Origin: Thauera sp. JM12B12
GTDB taxonomy: Bacteria > Pseudomonadota > Gammaproteobacteria > Burkholderiales > Rhodocyclaceae
Direction of reading: 5' to 3'
DNA length: 64,000 bases
Assembly: GCF_039614725.1 (NCBI RefSeq)
Contig: NZ_CP154859.1
Span: 4,092,001-4,156,000 of the forward strand
The notes beneath the pieces are model-generated. The model saw nothing but the letters and a program-made list of their open reading frames with translations. It was not told the origin of the DNA and searched no databases. This document shows, in pieces, positions 1 through 7,224 of this stretch (its first letter is position 1; each line of letters begins with the position of its first letter). The position numbers and the translations under genes are program-made.

Positions 1-984
1 CTTGGGCTTGCCGTCGGCGCCGGGATAGCCGTTGTTGGTGGCCTTGGCCTCGAGCGGATGATTGCCGCGCAGACCGTAGCCGATGTCGGTCTCGCCACGC
101 TTGAACTTGACGTGCTTGGCGACGAAGTCCTTGTTCACCGCGCCGGTCGAGATGATGTGGTGGCAGATGTAGTTGAGGATCGCCAGGTCGGTCTGCGGCT
201 TGAAGATCATCGGGTTGTCGGCGAGCTCGTACGAGCGATGCTCGAAGGTCGACAGCACGTGCACTTCACAGCCCGAATGGGTCAGGCGGCGGTCGGTGAT
301 GCGGCTCCACAGGATGGGGTGCATCTCGGCCATGTTCGAGCCCCACAGCACGAAGGCGTCGGCGTTCTCGATGTCGTCATAGCACCCCATCGGCTCGTCC
401 ATGCCGAAGGTGCGCATGAAGCCGGCCACCGCCGAAGCCATGCAGTGGCGGGCGTTGGGGTCGATGTTGTTGGTGCGGAAGCCGGCCTTGTGCAGCTTGG
501 CGGCGGCATAGCCTTCCCAGATCGTCCACTGGCCGGAGCCGAACATGCCGATCGAGCGCGGGCCGTGCGCCTTGAGCGCGGCCTTCCACTTCTCGGCCAT
601 GATGTCGAAGGCCTGGTCCCAGGTGATCGGGGTGAACTCGCCGTTCTTGTCGTACTGGCCGCCGCGCATGCGCAGCAGCGGCTTGGTCAGGCGGTCCTCG
701 CCGTACATGATCTTGGACAGGAAGTAGCCCTTGATGCAGTTCAGGCCGCGGTTGACCGGCGAGTCCGGGTCGCCCTGCGAGGCCACCACGCGCCCGTTCT
801 GCACCCCCACAAGGACCGAGCAGCCGGTGCCGCAGAAGCGACAGGCGGCCTTGTCCCAGCGCACGGTGGTACCCGCAGAAGCAGCGCCCTGCGCCTGCGT
901 CACAACGGGAATGCTGATGCCCGCCGTGGCAGCGGCGGCGGCAATCGCGTTGTTCTTGATGAATTCGCGTCGATTCATGCTCAT
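1..984 (-). CDS. napA: Periplasmic nitrate reductase catalytic subunit NapA (N-terminal 328 residues, runs off the window)
   Basis: Large molybdopterin subunit that reduces nitrate to nitrite in the periplasm. The start is ATG at 984, with AGGAGG just upstream at 991-997. The N-terminus is a Tat signal ([19 protein letters not shown]), so the protein is exported folded. Next comes the [4Fe-4S] motif [13 protein letters not shown] at about residues 48-60, followed by the conserved GMNCIKGY-like stretch (here [12 protein letters not shown]). It begins 1 nt after the napD stop, so translation is probably coupled. The C-terminal part lies outside the window. Family assignment is secure from the Tat signal, cluster motif and napF-napD context. 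Confidence 0.97.
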   Translation of the reverse strand, partial: MSMNRREFIKNNAIAAAAATAGISIPVVTQAQGAASAGTTVRWDKAACRFCGTGCSVLVGVQNGRVVASQGDPDSPVNRGLNCIKGYFLSKIMYGEDRLTKPLLRMRGGQYDKNGEFTPITWDQAFDIMAEKWKAALKAHGPRSIGMFGSGQWTIWEGYAAAKLHKAGFRTNNIDPNARHCMASAVAGFMRTFGMDEPMGCYDDIENADAFVLWGSNMAEMHPILWSRITDRRLTHSGCEVHVLSTFEHRSYELADNPMIFKPQTDLAILNYICHHIISTGAVNKDFVAKHVKFKRGETDIGYGLRGNHPLEAKATNNGYPGADGKPK

Positions 985-985
985 T

Positions 986-1240
986 TCATGCCTCCTGTAA
1001 TTCGAGACCGTCGTCGGTGTATTCGTAAGCGATCGTCAGGCCCTGCACCCTGGGCACCAGATTGACGGCCAGGATCGAGTCGGTGACCGACCAGCCCTCG
1101 CCGTCCTCGATGGTGATGACGATGTTGCCCTGCTCGGCCGAGGAGCCATGCAGCTCCACGCCGGGAATGCGCGACAAGGCATCGATCACCTCGGGAAAGT
1201 CCGCGGGAAACGCCCGCACGACCAGACTTGCAATGTTCAT
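986..1240 (-). CDS. napD: NapD, NapA-specific Tat signal chaperone
   Basis: 84-residue cytoplasmic chaperone. In this family NapD binds the NapA Tat signal peptide and holds back export until cofactor loading is complete. The start [12 protein letters not shown] at 1240 overlaps the napF stop in an ATGA junction (1237-1240). It contains the ferredoxin-like NapD pattern with [17 protein letters not shown] and a C-terminal [13 protein letters not shown]. The usual family length is 80-110 residues. It lies between napF and napA, so the operon order is napF-napD-napA. Confidence 0.92.
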   Translation of the reverse strand: MNIASLVVRAFPADFPEVIDALSRIPGVELHGSSAEQGNIVITIEDGEGWSVTDSILAVNLVPRVQGLTIAYEYTDDGLELQEA

Positions 1241-1773
1241 GTTTCCCTCTCCGTGGGCAGGTTGTCCGTCGACTGCATCGCGATCGCCCGGGCCGGGCAG
1301 GGGGCGATGCAGGCGCCACAGCCGGTGCATTGCGTGGCGTCGAGTTGCGGCCGCGCCACGCCGCCGAGCTGGGGCCGGAAGCGGATCGCGCTCGCCGGAC
1401 AGGTTTCGCCGCAGACGCGGCATTCCACGCCGGTGGTGGCGAGGCAGCTGGCGCCGATCTCCGCGACGATCGCCCACGGCAGCGCCTGCGCATCGGCACG
1501 CACGAGCGCGCGCGGCTCGCAGTGCGTCACGCAGTCGGCGCAGAAGGTGCACTCGCCGCGGGTGAAATCGACCCCAGGAAAGCCCCCGTCCATGCGCACC
1601 AGGATCCCGGTCGGGCAGGCGTCGATGCAGCGGTCGCAACGCGTGCAGCGGTCGAGGAAGGCAAGCTCATTCACCGCCCACGGCGGGCGCCGCGCGGGCT
1701 TCACGTCGCGTACCCTGCCGCGCAGGAAACCTCTGCGCGAGGGAACGACTGGAGAGGTGCTCGAGGAGGCCAA
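1237..1773 (-). CDS. napF: NapF, cytoplasmic 4Fe-4S ferredoxin-type protein
   Basis: Iron-sulfur protein of the periplasmic nitrate reductase operon, 178 residues. In the family it interacts with NapA before export. Three to four cysteine clusters are visible: CTRCDRCIDACP (about residues 42-53), CTFCADCVTHCEP, CRVCGETCP and CTGCGACIAPCP. The N-terminal SRRGFLRGR is typical of NapF. No ATG exists upstream of the first cluster in this frame. TTG at 1773 is the best start, since the frame is closed by TAA at 1806. First gene of the nap operon, behind an FNR-type box. Confidence 0.88.
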   Translation of the reverse strand: MASSSTSPVVPSRRGFLRGRVRDVKPARRPPWAVNELAFLDRCTRCDRCIDACPTGILVRMDGGFPGVDFTRGECTFCADCVTHCEPRALVRADAQALPWAIVAEIGASCLATTGVECRVCGETCPASAIRFRPQLGGVARPQLDATQCTGCGACIAPCPARAIAMQSTDNLPTERET

Positions 1774-1782
1774 CTTCTTGTC

Positions 1783-1800
1783 CGGGTTGTTCGCAACCCG
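1783..1800 (-). promoter_or_regulatory. Perfect 7-bp hairpin in the nap leader
   Basis: CGGGTTG-CGAA-CAACCCG forms a perfect stem-loop 10 nt upstream of the napF TTG. It would sit at the very 5' end of the nap transcript if transcription starts near 1795. No T-tract follows, so it is not an ordinary terminator. A role in mRNA stability or start control is inference. Confidence 0.4.
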
Positions 1801-1843
1801 GATTTAAATCCAGTTGAAACGGCGAGTTATTGACTCGCGTCAA
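1801..1843 (-). promoter_or_regulatory. Predicted nap promoter with FNR/Dnr-type box
   Basis: The palindrome TTGAC-TCGC-GTCAA (1830-1843) matches 8 of 10 fixed positions of the FNR/Dnr consensus TTGAT-N4-ATCAA, with symmetric changes. A -10-like GATTTAAAT lies at 1802-1810. If that is the -10 element the start is near 1795 and the box centre (1836.5) sits at -41.5, the class II activator position of FNR-family proteins. The site is seen in the sequence; function is inferred. Confidence 0.65.
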
Positions 1844-1919
1844 CCTGCGAACTGATCGCAATTTCCCCGAAAAATCAGGCGTCATGGGCGAGCACCCCGG
1901 CGCCGCGCAGCGGGACCGG

Positions 1920-2564
1920 TCAGGTGCGCATGCGCTCCACCGCCCACACCGCCGCCTCGACGCGCGAGCGCAGGTCGAGCTTGCGCAGGATGTGCTTGAC
2001 GTGGACCTTGACCGTGCCCTCGGCGATGTCGAGCTCGCGCCCGATCTGCTTGTTGGACAGGCCTTCGGCAATCTTCTCGAGGATGCGCGTCTCCTGCTCG
2101 GTGAGCCCGGCCGCCCCGGTCGACTGCGGCCGCGACTCGCTGCGCAGGGCGGCGGCGAGCAGGTGGTTGAGCTGCTGCGGAATGACCACTCGCCCGGCGG
2201 CAACCGCCTGCAGCGCCTCCAGCATCGCCTCCGGCTCCATGTCCTTGAGCAGGTAGCCATCGACGCCACCACGCAGGGCGGCCACCACGTCCTCGCCCGA
2301 ATCCGAAACCGTGACCATCACCACCCGCGTGTCGAGCCGCGCCGCGCGCAGTCCGCGCAGCACCTCAAGGCCGCTCAGGTCGCGCATGTTGAGGTCGAGC
2401 AGGATGAGGTCCGGCCGCAGCTCGCGCGCCATCGCCAGCCCCTCCACGCCGCCGGTGGCCTCGCCCACCAGCAGGAAGCCGGGAATCATCTGCAGCAACT
2501 GCACCAGGCCGCGGCGAAACAGCGGATGGTCGTCGACGATGAGGACACGTTGCGTTTCCATCAT
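1920..2564 (-). CDS. narL: NarL-type nitrate/nitrite response regulator
   Basis: Two-component response regulator of 214 residues. The receiver domain (about 5-120) has acidic VDDHPLF, phospho-acceptor Asp in LILLDLNM and Lys in YLLKDMEPE. The C-terminal LuxR-type helix-turn-helix (about 150-212) carries LTEQETRILEKIAEGLSNKQIGRE and the recognition helix region AEGTVKVHVKHIL. The KDMEPE and VHVKHILRKL segments are typical of NarL/NarP. It overlaps narX by 4 nt (ATGA, 2561-2564), so the two are co-translated. The adjacent nap operon is a likely target. Confidence 0.93.
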   Translation of the reverse strand: MMETQRVLIVDDHPLFRRGLVQLLQMIPGFLLVGEATGGVEGLAMARELRPDLILLDLNMRDLSGLEVLRGLRAARLDTRVVMVTVSDSGEDVVAALRGGVDGYLLKDMEPEAMLEALQAVAAGRVVIPQQLNHLLAAALRSESRPQSTGAAGLTEQETRILEKIAEGLSNKQIGRELDIAEGTVKVHVKHILRKLDLRSRVEAAVWAVERMRT

Positions 2565-4471
2565 GCCTGCCCCCCGCCGGCCTGCGCCGCGCCATCCGTG
2601 ACTGCGACGGCGATGCCCGGGGCCGCCGCGAAGCGCAGGCAGACGCGGGTGCCACCGTGCGCCATGGCGACGATGTCGAGCTCGCCGCCGATGCTGCGCG
2701 CGCGCTCGCGCATGATCGCGAGCCCATGGTGGTTGCGCTCGTCGACCGGCGGCTCGCCGATCCCGGCGCCGTCATCCTCGACGGTCAGCCGCACCTGGCC
2801 ATCCTCCGTACCGCACAGGGCGACGCGCGCATGGCGTGCGCCCGAATGGCGGACCATGTTCGACAGCGCCTCGCGCACGATCTGCAGCACATGCACCTCC
2901 TGATTGGGACTGAGCAGGCAGTGACCGAGCTCGACCTCGAGCGCGATGTCGACGCCGCCGCGCGTACCGTACTCGCGCACTGCATCCTGGATGAGGGTGG
3001 GAAGGTCGGCCGACAGGCCGAGGCGGAAGGACACGAGCAGCTCGCGCAACTGGCGGTAGGCGGCGTTGATGCCCTCGCGCAGGTCGGCGAGGATGGGTGC
3101 GGCCTGGGCGCTGCGCGCCGGGTCGGCGAGCACCGGCTGCAACAGGCTGACCTGGATCTTCATGTAGGACAGCGCCTGCGCCAGCGAATCGTGCAGCTCG
3201 CGGGCGATCACCGAACGCTCTTCCTGAAGCGCCAGCAGGCGCTCCTGCTCGCTGCGCCGCGCCGCGCCGAGCGCCATGCCCATGTGGCGCGAGAGCGCCT
3301 CGACGAGCTGGCGCTGCCAGTCCTCCAGACGCACGCCGTCGGGCAGCGCGAGGCGCAGCATGCCGTAGTGGTGCTCGCGGTCGCGCAGGGGAAAGCGCAG
3401 CAGCGCCGGGTTGTGCAGCGCCACGCCATGGCCGTGCGAGGCCTCGCGACAGGCCTGGCAGGCCTCCTCGCCGCGCGCGCTGCGGTCGGGACAGGGGCCG
3501 ACCGAGGAGGCGATCACCGTTGCCGCGCCGCCGTGGCGCGGCTCGAGGCAGACGAAGCTACCCTCCAGGCCGGCCACGCGATCGATGTCGCGCAGCGTCG
3601 CCTCGTAGGCGTCGACCGCCGTCGGCGACTGGTACAGGCGGGCGATGGCATGGTAGAGCAGCTCGAGCGAACGATTGCTGCGCTGCAGCTCGGCGGTCTT
3701 GTCGGCGACGCGCTGCTCGAGCGAGTGATAGTACTTGGCGAGTTCGTCCGCCATCAGATTGAAGGCGCGCCCGACGCGGCCGAACTCGTCGTCGCCGGTG
3801 TAGTCGACGCGCACGCCGAAATCGCCGCCGGCGATCCGCCGGGCCGCTTCGAGCAGGCCCCGCAACGGCCGCAACACGGCGCGATAGAGCATGAAGAGCG
3901 CGATGCTCACGACCAGCACGGTGACGGCGATTGCGACCCCGAGAATGAAGCGCAGGTCATGGATGCGCGCCTCGGTGTCGTGCTCGAGCACGGCCACCAG
4001 GGAGTTCAGCTGCTCGACGAAGGCATCGACCTCGCTCAGCAGCAGTTCGACCTCCGCCGCCGGTGCCGACGGCCTGTCGAGCGCCTCGATGCGCGGTTTC
4101 AGGCTCTGGTACCACGATGCGCTCACACCGCGGTAGGTGGCGGCGAACAATTCACCCGGTGCGCGCTCGACGAATCGCAGCAGCGCAGGGTGCTCGAGCT
4201 GGGTCTCGAAATCCTCGACCGCTGCCGCCACGCGCGCGGTCTCGAAGCTGCCGCTGAGCGCATCGACCGCGATCAGGTTGGCCACCCGCTGGGTGTAGCG
4301 GCGCAGGCTGCCGGCGATGTTGATCACGCTGGCGCTGCCGCGGGTGCTCTCGACCACCAGCATCGAGGCGCTCATGCCCGCGAGGCTGATCAGGGTGAGC
4401 GCCAGCATGGCGACTGCAACCAGCAGCATGATCGAGCGCCGGACGACCGGCCTGGGAATCGCGATTTGCAT
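2561..4471 (-). CDS. narX: NarX/NarQ-type nitrate sensor histidine kinase
   Basis: Membrane sensor of 636 residues. It has TM1 at about 12-32, a periplasmic P-box (RGSASVINIAGSLRRYTQ, about 44-61) that in NarX binds nitrate, TM2 at about 190-212 and HAMP. A cytoplasmic Cys-containing module follows, with cysteines in FVCLEP, GPCPD and EACQACRE as in NarX. The HisKA_3 kinase has ARELHDSLAQALSYM (His near 427), VREALSNMVRHS and EDDGAGIG. ATG at 4471 is preferred because AGGAGG lies 6 nt upstream; an in-frame start at 4516 would add 15 residues. Co-transcribed with narL. Confidence 0.93.
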   Translation of the reverse strand: MQIAIPRPVVRRSIMLLVAVAMLALTLISLAGMSASMLVVESTRGSASVINIAGSLRRYTQRVANLIAVDALSGSFETARVAAAVEDFETQLEHPALLRFVERAPGELFAATYRGVSASWYQSLKPRIEALDRPSAPAAEVELLLSEVDAFVEQLNSLVAVLEHDTEARIHDLRFILGVAIAVTVLVVSIALFMLYRAVLRPLRGLLEAARRIAGGDFGVRVDYTGDDEFGRVGRAFNLMADELAKYYHSLEQRVADKTAELQRSNRSLELLYHAIARLYQSPTAVDAYEATLRDIDRVAGLEGSFVCLEPRHGGAATVIASSVGPCPDRSARGEEACQACREASHGHGVALHNPALLRFPLRDREHHYGMLRLALPDGVRLEDWQRQLVEALSRHMGMALGAARRSEQERLLALQEERSVIARELHDSLAQALSYMKIQVSLLQPVLADPARSAQAAPILADLREGINAAYRQLRELLVSFRLGLSADLPTLIQDAVREYGTRGGVDIALEVELGHCLLSPNQEVHVLQIVREALSNMVRHSGARHARVALCGTEDGQVRLTVEDDGAGIGEPPVDERNHHGLAIMRERARSIGGELDIVAMAHGGTRVCLRFAAAPGIAVAVTDGAAQAGGGQA

Positions 4472-4563
4472 CGTCAGCCTCCTGTCGGCCGCTTGCCGGA
4501 CCGACGACGTGGACATACCCCTTCCACGCCCGTTTCACCCCGAAATAGGGTGGCATTATTCAT

Positions 4564-4580
4564 TTGATTTTCAAAATCAA
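4564..4580. promoter_or_regulatory. 17-bp perfect palindrome between narXL and the Crp/Fnr gene
   Basis: TTGATTTTCAAAATCAA is perfectly symmetrical around a central C. The outer TTGAT/ATCAA halves match an FNR/Dnr half-site but are 7 bp apart instead of 4, so it is not a canonical box. On the minus strand TTGATT and TAATGC (spacing about 16) could form a narX promoter. Likely regulatory; binding protein unknown. Confidence 0.45.
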
Positions 4581-4601
4581 TTAGTTGGGAAAGTTCCCAG
4601 A

Positions 4602-4617
4602 TACCTCTTTGGAGGTA
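4602..4617. promoter_or_regulatory. Predicted NarL 7-2-7 binding site
   Basis: TACCTCT-TT-GGAGGTA is two inverted heptamers 2 bp apart. That is the 7-2-7 arrangement bound by NarL/NarP (heptamer consensus TACYYMT); 13 of 14 positions fit. It lies in the divergent region 138 bp from narX and 117 bp from the Crp/Fnr gene. This suggests that NarL controls its own operon, the regulator, or both. Confidence 0.6.
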
Positions 4618-4726
4618 TTCATGCGCCTCCCCGGTCTCCGCGCACGGTGCGCCGCAGCGTGCGCGAATCAAACGAGCGACTAGTCTACAGTCCGTTCGCC
4701 GCACATGGCGTCAGCAGGAGAGTCGC

Positions 4727-5425
4727 ATGAGCAGCCCAGGCACCCCAGTGATCGACACATCGGATCTTCTGGCCCGTTTCGCGCCCTTCAACATGCTCGA
4801 GGCCGCCGAGCGTGTGCGCATCCAGGCGGGTGCCCGGCCGATCCATGCCGCTCGCGGGGAGCTTCTCGTGCAGCAGGAAGGCTGTCCGCGCGGCATCCAC
4901 CTCGTGCTCGGCGGGCGCATCAAGTGCTTCGTGCTGTCCCCGTCCGGCGGCGAGAAGATCGTACGCCTGGCCGAGCCCGGCACCTTCTTCGGCGAGGAGG
5001 CGGCGCTGCTCAACCGGCCACACCTCTTCAACGCCCAGGCGATGGGCCCGAGCGAGCTGCTCTTCGTGCCGATCGCCCTGCTGCGCGAGGCGATGGTGAG
5101 CTCGACGCCATTCTCGGTGTCGATGTCGATGCGCCTCGCCACCGCCAGCTACGACCTGATGTCGACGATGCAGGTGCAATTCCAGCTCAGCGGCACGCAG
5201 CGCGTGGCGCACTACCTGACCCGACTGGCGCCCGACGATGCCGAGCGCTGCGAGATCCGTCTCGACATCGACAAGCAGACCATCGCCGCCCAGCTCAACC
5301 TCACCCCCGAGACCCTGTCGCGCATCCTTTCCCAGCTCACCCGTGAAGGCATGATCCAGCCGCGCGGCCGGCGCGGCATGGTGCTCAGCAAGCTCTCCGA
5401 ACTGCGCAGCTGCGCGGCGCACTGA
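4727..5425 (+). CDS. Crp/Fnr-family regulator, Dnr-like (no N-terminal Fe-S cysteines)
   Basis: 232 residues. The cyclic-nucleotide-binding-like beta-barrel (about 15-125) includes LGGRIKCFVLSPSGGEKIVRLAEPG and FFGEEAAL. A long dimerization helix follows, then the winged helix (about 160-225) with TIAAQLNLTPETLSRILSQL. The ETLSR recognition helix has the E--SR signature that reads TTGAT half-sites. The N-terminal cysteine cluster of FNR is missing, which fits the Dnr/NnrR (NO or redox) groups. GGAGAG lies before the ATG. Divergent from narXL, so it probably acts on nap and denitrification promoters. Confidence 0.85.
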   Translation: MSSPGTPVIDTSDLLARFAPFNMLEAAERVRIQAGARPIHAARGELLVQQEGCPRGIHLVLGGRIKCFVLSPSGGEKIVRLAEPGTFFGEEAALLNRPHLFNAQAMGPSELLFVPIALLREAMVSSTPFSVSMSMRLATASYDLMSTMQVQFQLSGTQRVAHYLTRLAPDDAERCEIRLDIDKQTIAAQLNLTPETLSRILSQLTREGMIQPRGRRGMVLSKLSELRSCAAH

Positions 5426-5468
5426 CGCGCAGCTGCAGGTCGCCGCGGATCGCCGCGACGCGCGCGCT

Positions 5469-6905
5469 TCAGATCTCGCGTGCGGACAAGGCCGCCAGCT
5501 GCTCGAGGTGAGCGGGTACGGCGAGCCAGCGGCAGAACAGCCTCCAGATATCGACGTCGAAGGCACGCGGGGCAGTGGCGGCGAGCGTCGCAGCCGAGGC
5601 CTCGTCGGCTGCGCTCCCCAGGAAGCACCAACGGTCGAAGACATGATGCCGGCGGCGACCGCTCGCCGGCTGATGCTCGACGACATGCACCGCGCCCGCC
5701 CACGGCCAGGGTCTGGTGCCGACGCCGGCCAGCCCACCCGCCAGGCGTGCATCGTGCTCGGCGATCGACTCCCTGCCGGCGCACACCCCGGCACAGCGCC
5801 GCGTCGCATGTGCCGTACACGGCCCGCTGCCGCCCTCCAGGCCGAGGCGGCGCGGACACAGCCGGTACAGCATGGCCAGCTCGCGCAGCAGGTTGTCCGC
5901 CTCGCGGCGGTTTCGGAACACCCCATACAGGCCCGCCCAGTCAGCGGGATCGGTACCGGCAATCGGCACCTTGTCGTAGATCGGCGGCCGCCGCCGGTTG
6001 GCGAGCAGGCGCAGCGCGAACGCCTCCTCCGCCGGCTCCTGCGCGCGGTTGTAGGGCGGCCGGAACGCGCGCAGCAGTTCGAGCTCCTGCAGCGAGGTAT
6101 CGAGCTCGCCGGCGGTCTCGATCCACTCGACGCGCTTCACCCGGGCCACCAGCTCGGCGTCACGCCCCTTGCGCACGTTGGGTGCAAAGTGCTCCCGCAC
6201 GCGTGCGCGCAGGCTCTGCGCCCGCCCGACGAACAATGGCTGATCGCGCCGCCCGTTGGCGGGTGGCGCCTCGGTCGCATGGAACAGATACAACCCGGGC
6301 ACGTCGGGCACCGCTTCGAGCACACCCTCGGGCAGCCCCGGCGGCAGCACCGGCGCCTTCATCGCGCGCTCGGCGGCGCGCGCCAGCGCCTCGGGCGGGA
6401 AGCCCGCCTCCACCTGGCGCACGAACTGCCACAGCACCTCGACGTCGCCCATCGCCCGGTGGCGCGCCTCGCACACGAGCTGGTGACGCTCGATGAGCGC
6501 GTCCAGGCCGTGACGATGATGCTCGGGGAACAGCGCGCGCGACAGCTTGACGGTGCACAGCACCGGCGCCTCGAAGGTGCGCCCGATGCGGGTGAAGGCG
6601 TTCTTGATGAACGCATAGTCGAAGCGCGCGCTGTGGGCGACGAAGACACAGCCCTCGAGCAGCGCGGCGACGGTGTCGGCGACCGCCTCGAAGGGTGGCG
6701 CGTCGGCCACCATCGCGTCGGTGATGCCGGTGACCTGCTCGATCAGCGGCGGAATCGACTGGCCCGGCGCGACCAGGCTCTCCCAGCGCGCCACCACCTC
6801 GCCCGCCTCGACGCGCAGGATGGCGATCTCGGTGATGCGGTCGCGCACCGGATGAGCTCCGGTGCTCTCGACATCGATGATCGCAAGACGGTGCGGCAGG
6901 CTCAT
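5469..6905 (-). CDS. DnaQ-like 3'-5' exonuclease fused to a UvrC-type GIY-YIG nuclease domain
   Basis: 478 residues with two nuclease domains. Residues 1-170 are DnaQ-like, with Exo I LAIIDVESTG, Exo II around AHSARFDYAFI and the Exo III pair HRAMGDVEVLWQF. Residues about 195-290 are a GIY-YIG domain (DVPGLYLFH, LFVGRAQSLRARVREHF) like the N-terminus of UvrC/Cho. The C-terminal part has CPRRLGLEGG and CTAHATRRCAG and resembles the same protein group. Such fusions are known in proteobacteria and presumed to act in DNA repair. It stands alone between the Crp/Fnr gene and the DUF3460 gene. Confidence 0.88.
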   Translation of the reverse strand: MSLPHRLAIIDVESTGAHPVRDRITEIAILRVEAGEVVARWESLVAPGQSIPPLIEQVTGITDAMVADAPPFEAVADTVAALLEGCVFVAHSARFDYAFIKNAFTRIGRTFEAPVLCTVKLSRALFPEHHRHGLDALIERHQLVCEARHRAMGDVEVLWQFVRQVEAGFPPEALARAAERAMKAPVLPPGLPEGVLEAVPDVPGLYLFHATEAPPANGRRDQPLFVGRAQSLRARVREHFAPNVRKGRDAELVARVKRVEWIETAGELDTSLQELELLRAFRPPYNRAQEPAEEAFALRLLANRRRPPIYDKVPIAGTDPADWAGLYGVFRNRREADNLLRELAMLYRLCPRRLGLEGGSGPCTAHATRRCAGVCAGRESIAEHDARLAGGLAGVGTRPWPWAGAVHVVEHQPASGRRRHHVFDRWCFLGSAADEASAATLAATAPRAFDVDIWRLFCRWLAVPAHLEQLAALSAREI

Positions 6906-6961
6906 CCGGGCCTGCCGCGGGCGGTGATCAATCGCAACAAGTGTGCGCTACGTGCCGGGAT

Positions 6962-7150
6962 TCAGTGGTTGGCGTCGTAGTAGTAGGGCTTGACCGGAAC
7001 CTGCACGGCAGCGAGGCGCTGCTGCTCGTCGACGTTCTGCGGCTTGTCCCACCACAGGCTGCGGCCCTTCTTCTGCTCGTCGCGCTGTTCGGGATGCCTT
7101 TCCATCCATTCGCGCATGAACTTGGTGTGATCGGATTCGTACATCGCCAT
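6962..7150 (-). CDS. DUF3460 family small protein
   Basis: 62-residue protein starting MAMYESDHTKFMREWM, with KKGRSLWWDKPQNVDEQQR in the middle. The MYES-HT-FMR-W and GR-LWWDK patterns are those of DUF3460, a short family restricted to betaproteobacteria with no known function. ATG at 7150 is preferred over an in-frame ATG at 7228, because the extra 26 residues are not family-like and GAGGG lies upstream of 7150. It ends the spoT-side transcription unit and lies just downstream of spoT. Confidence 0.75.
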   Translation of the reverse strand: MAMYESDHTKFMREWMERHPEQRDEQKKGRSLWWDKPQNVDEQQRLAAVQVPVKPYYYDANH

Positions 7151-7224
7151 GTCGGAGCCCTCGTGAGGTGGTACGGCGGCCCAGGTGCCGCGTTCGGCCG
7201 GCATTCTATCAGCGCCGGCGGCGT

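Noticed and set aside
2657..4567. 636-residue open frame opposite narX, and similar long frames opposite spoT (7168-9594), the exonuclease gene (5508-6980) and sppA (43220-45586)
   Set aside because: They lie exactly antisense to recognised genes, have His/Arg/Ala-rich composition expected from reading high-GC codons backwards, and match no family.
4564..4580. Calling the 17-bp palindrome a canonical FNR box
   Set aside because: The half-sites are separated by 7 bp, not 4, and no shifted 14-bp reading matches the consensus; it is kept as an unassigned palindrome.
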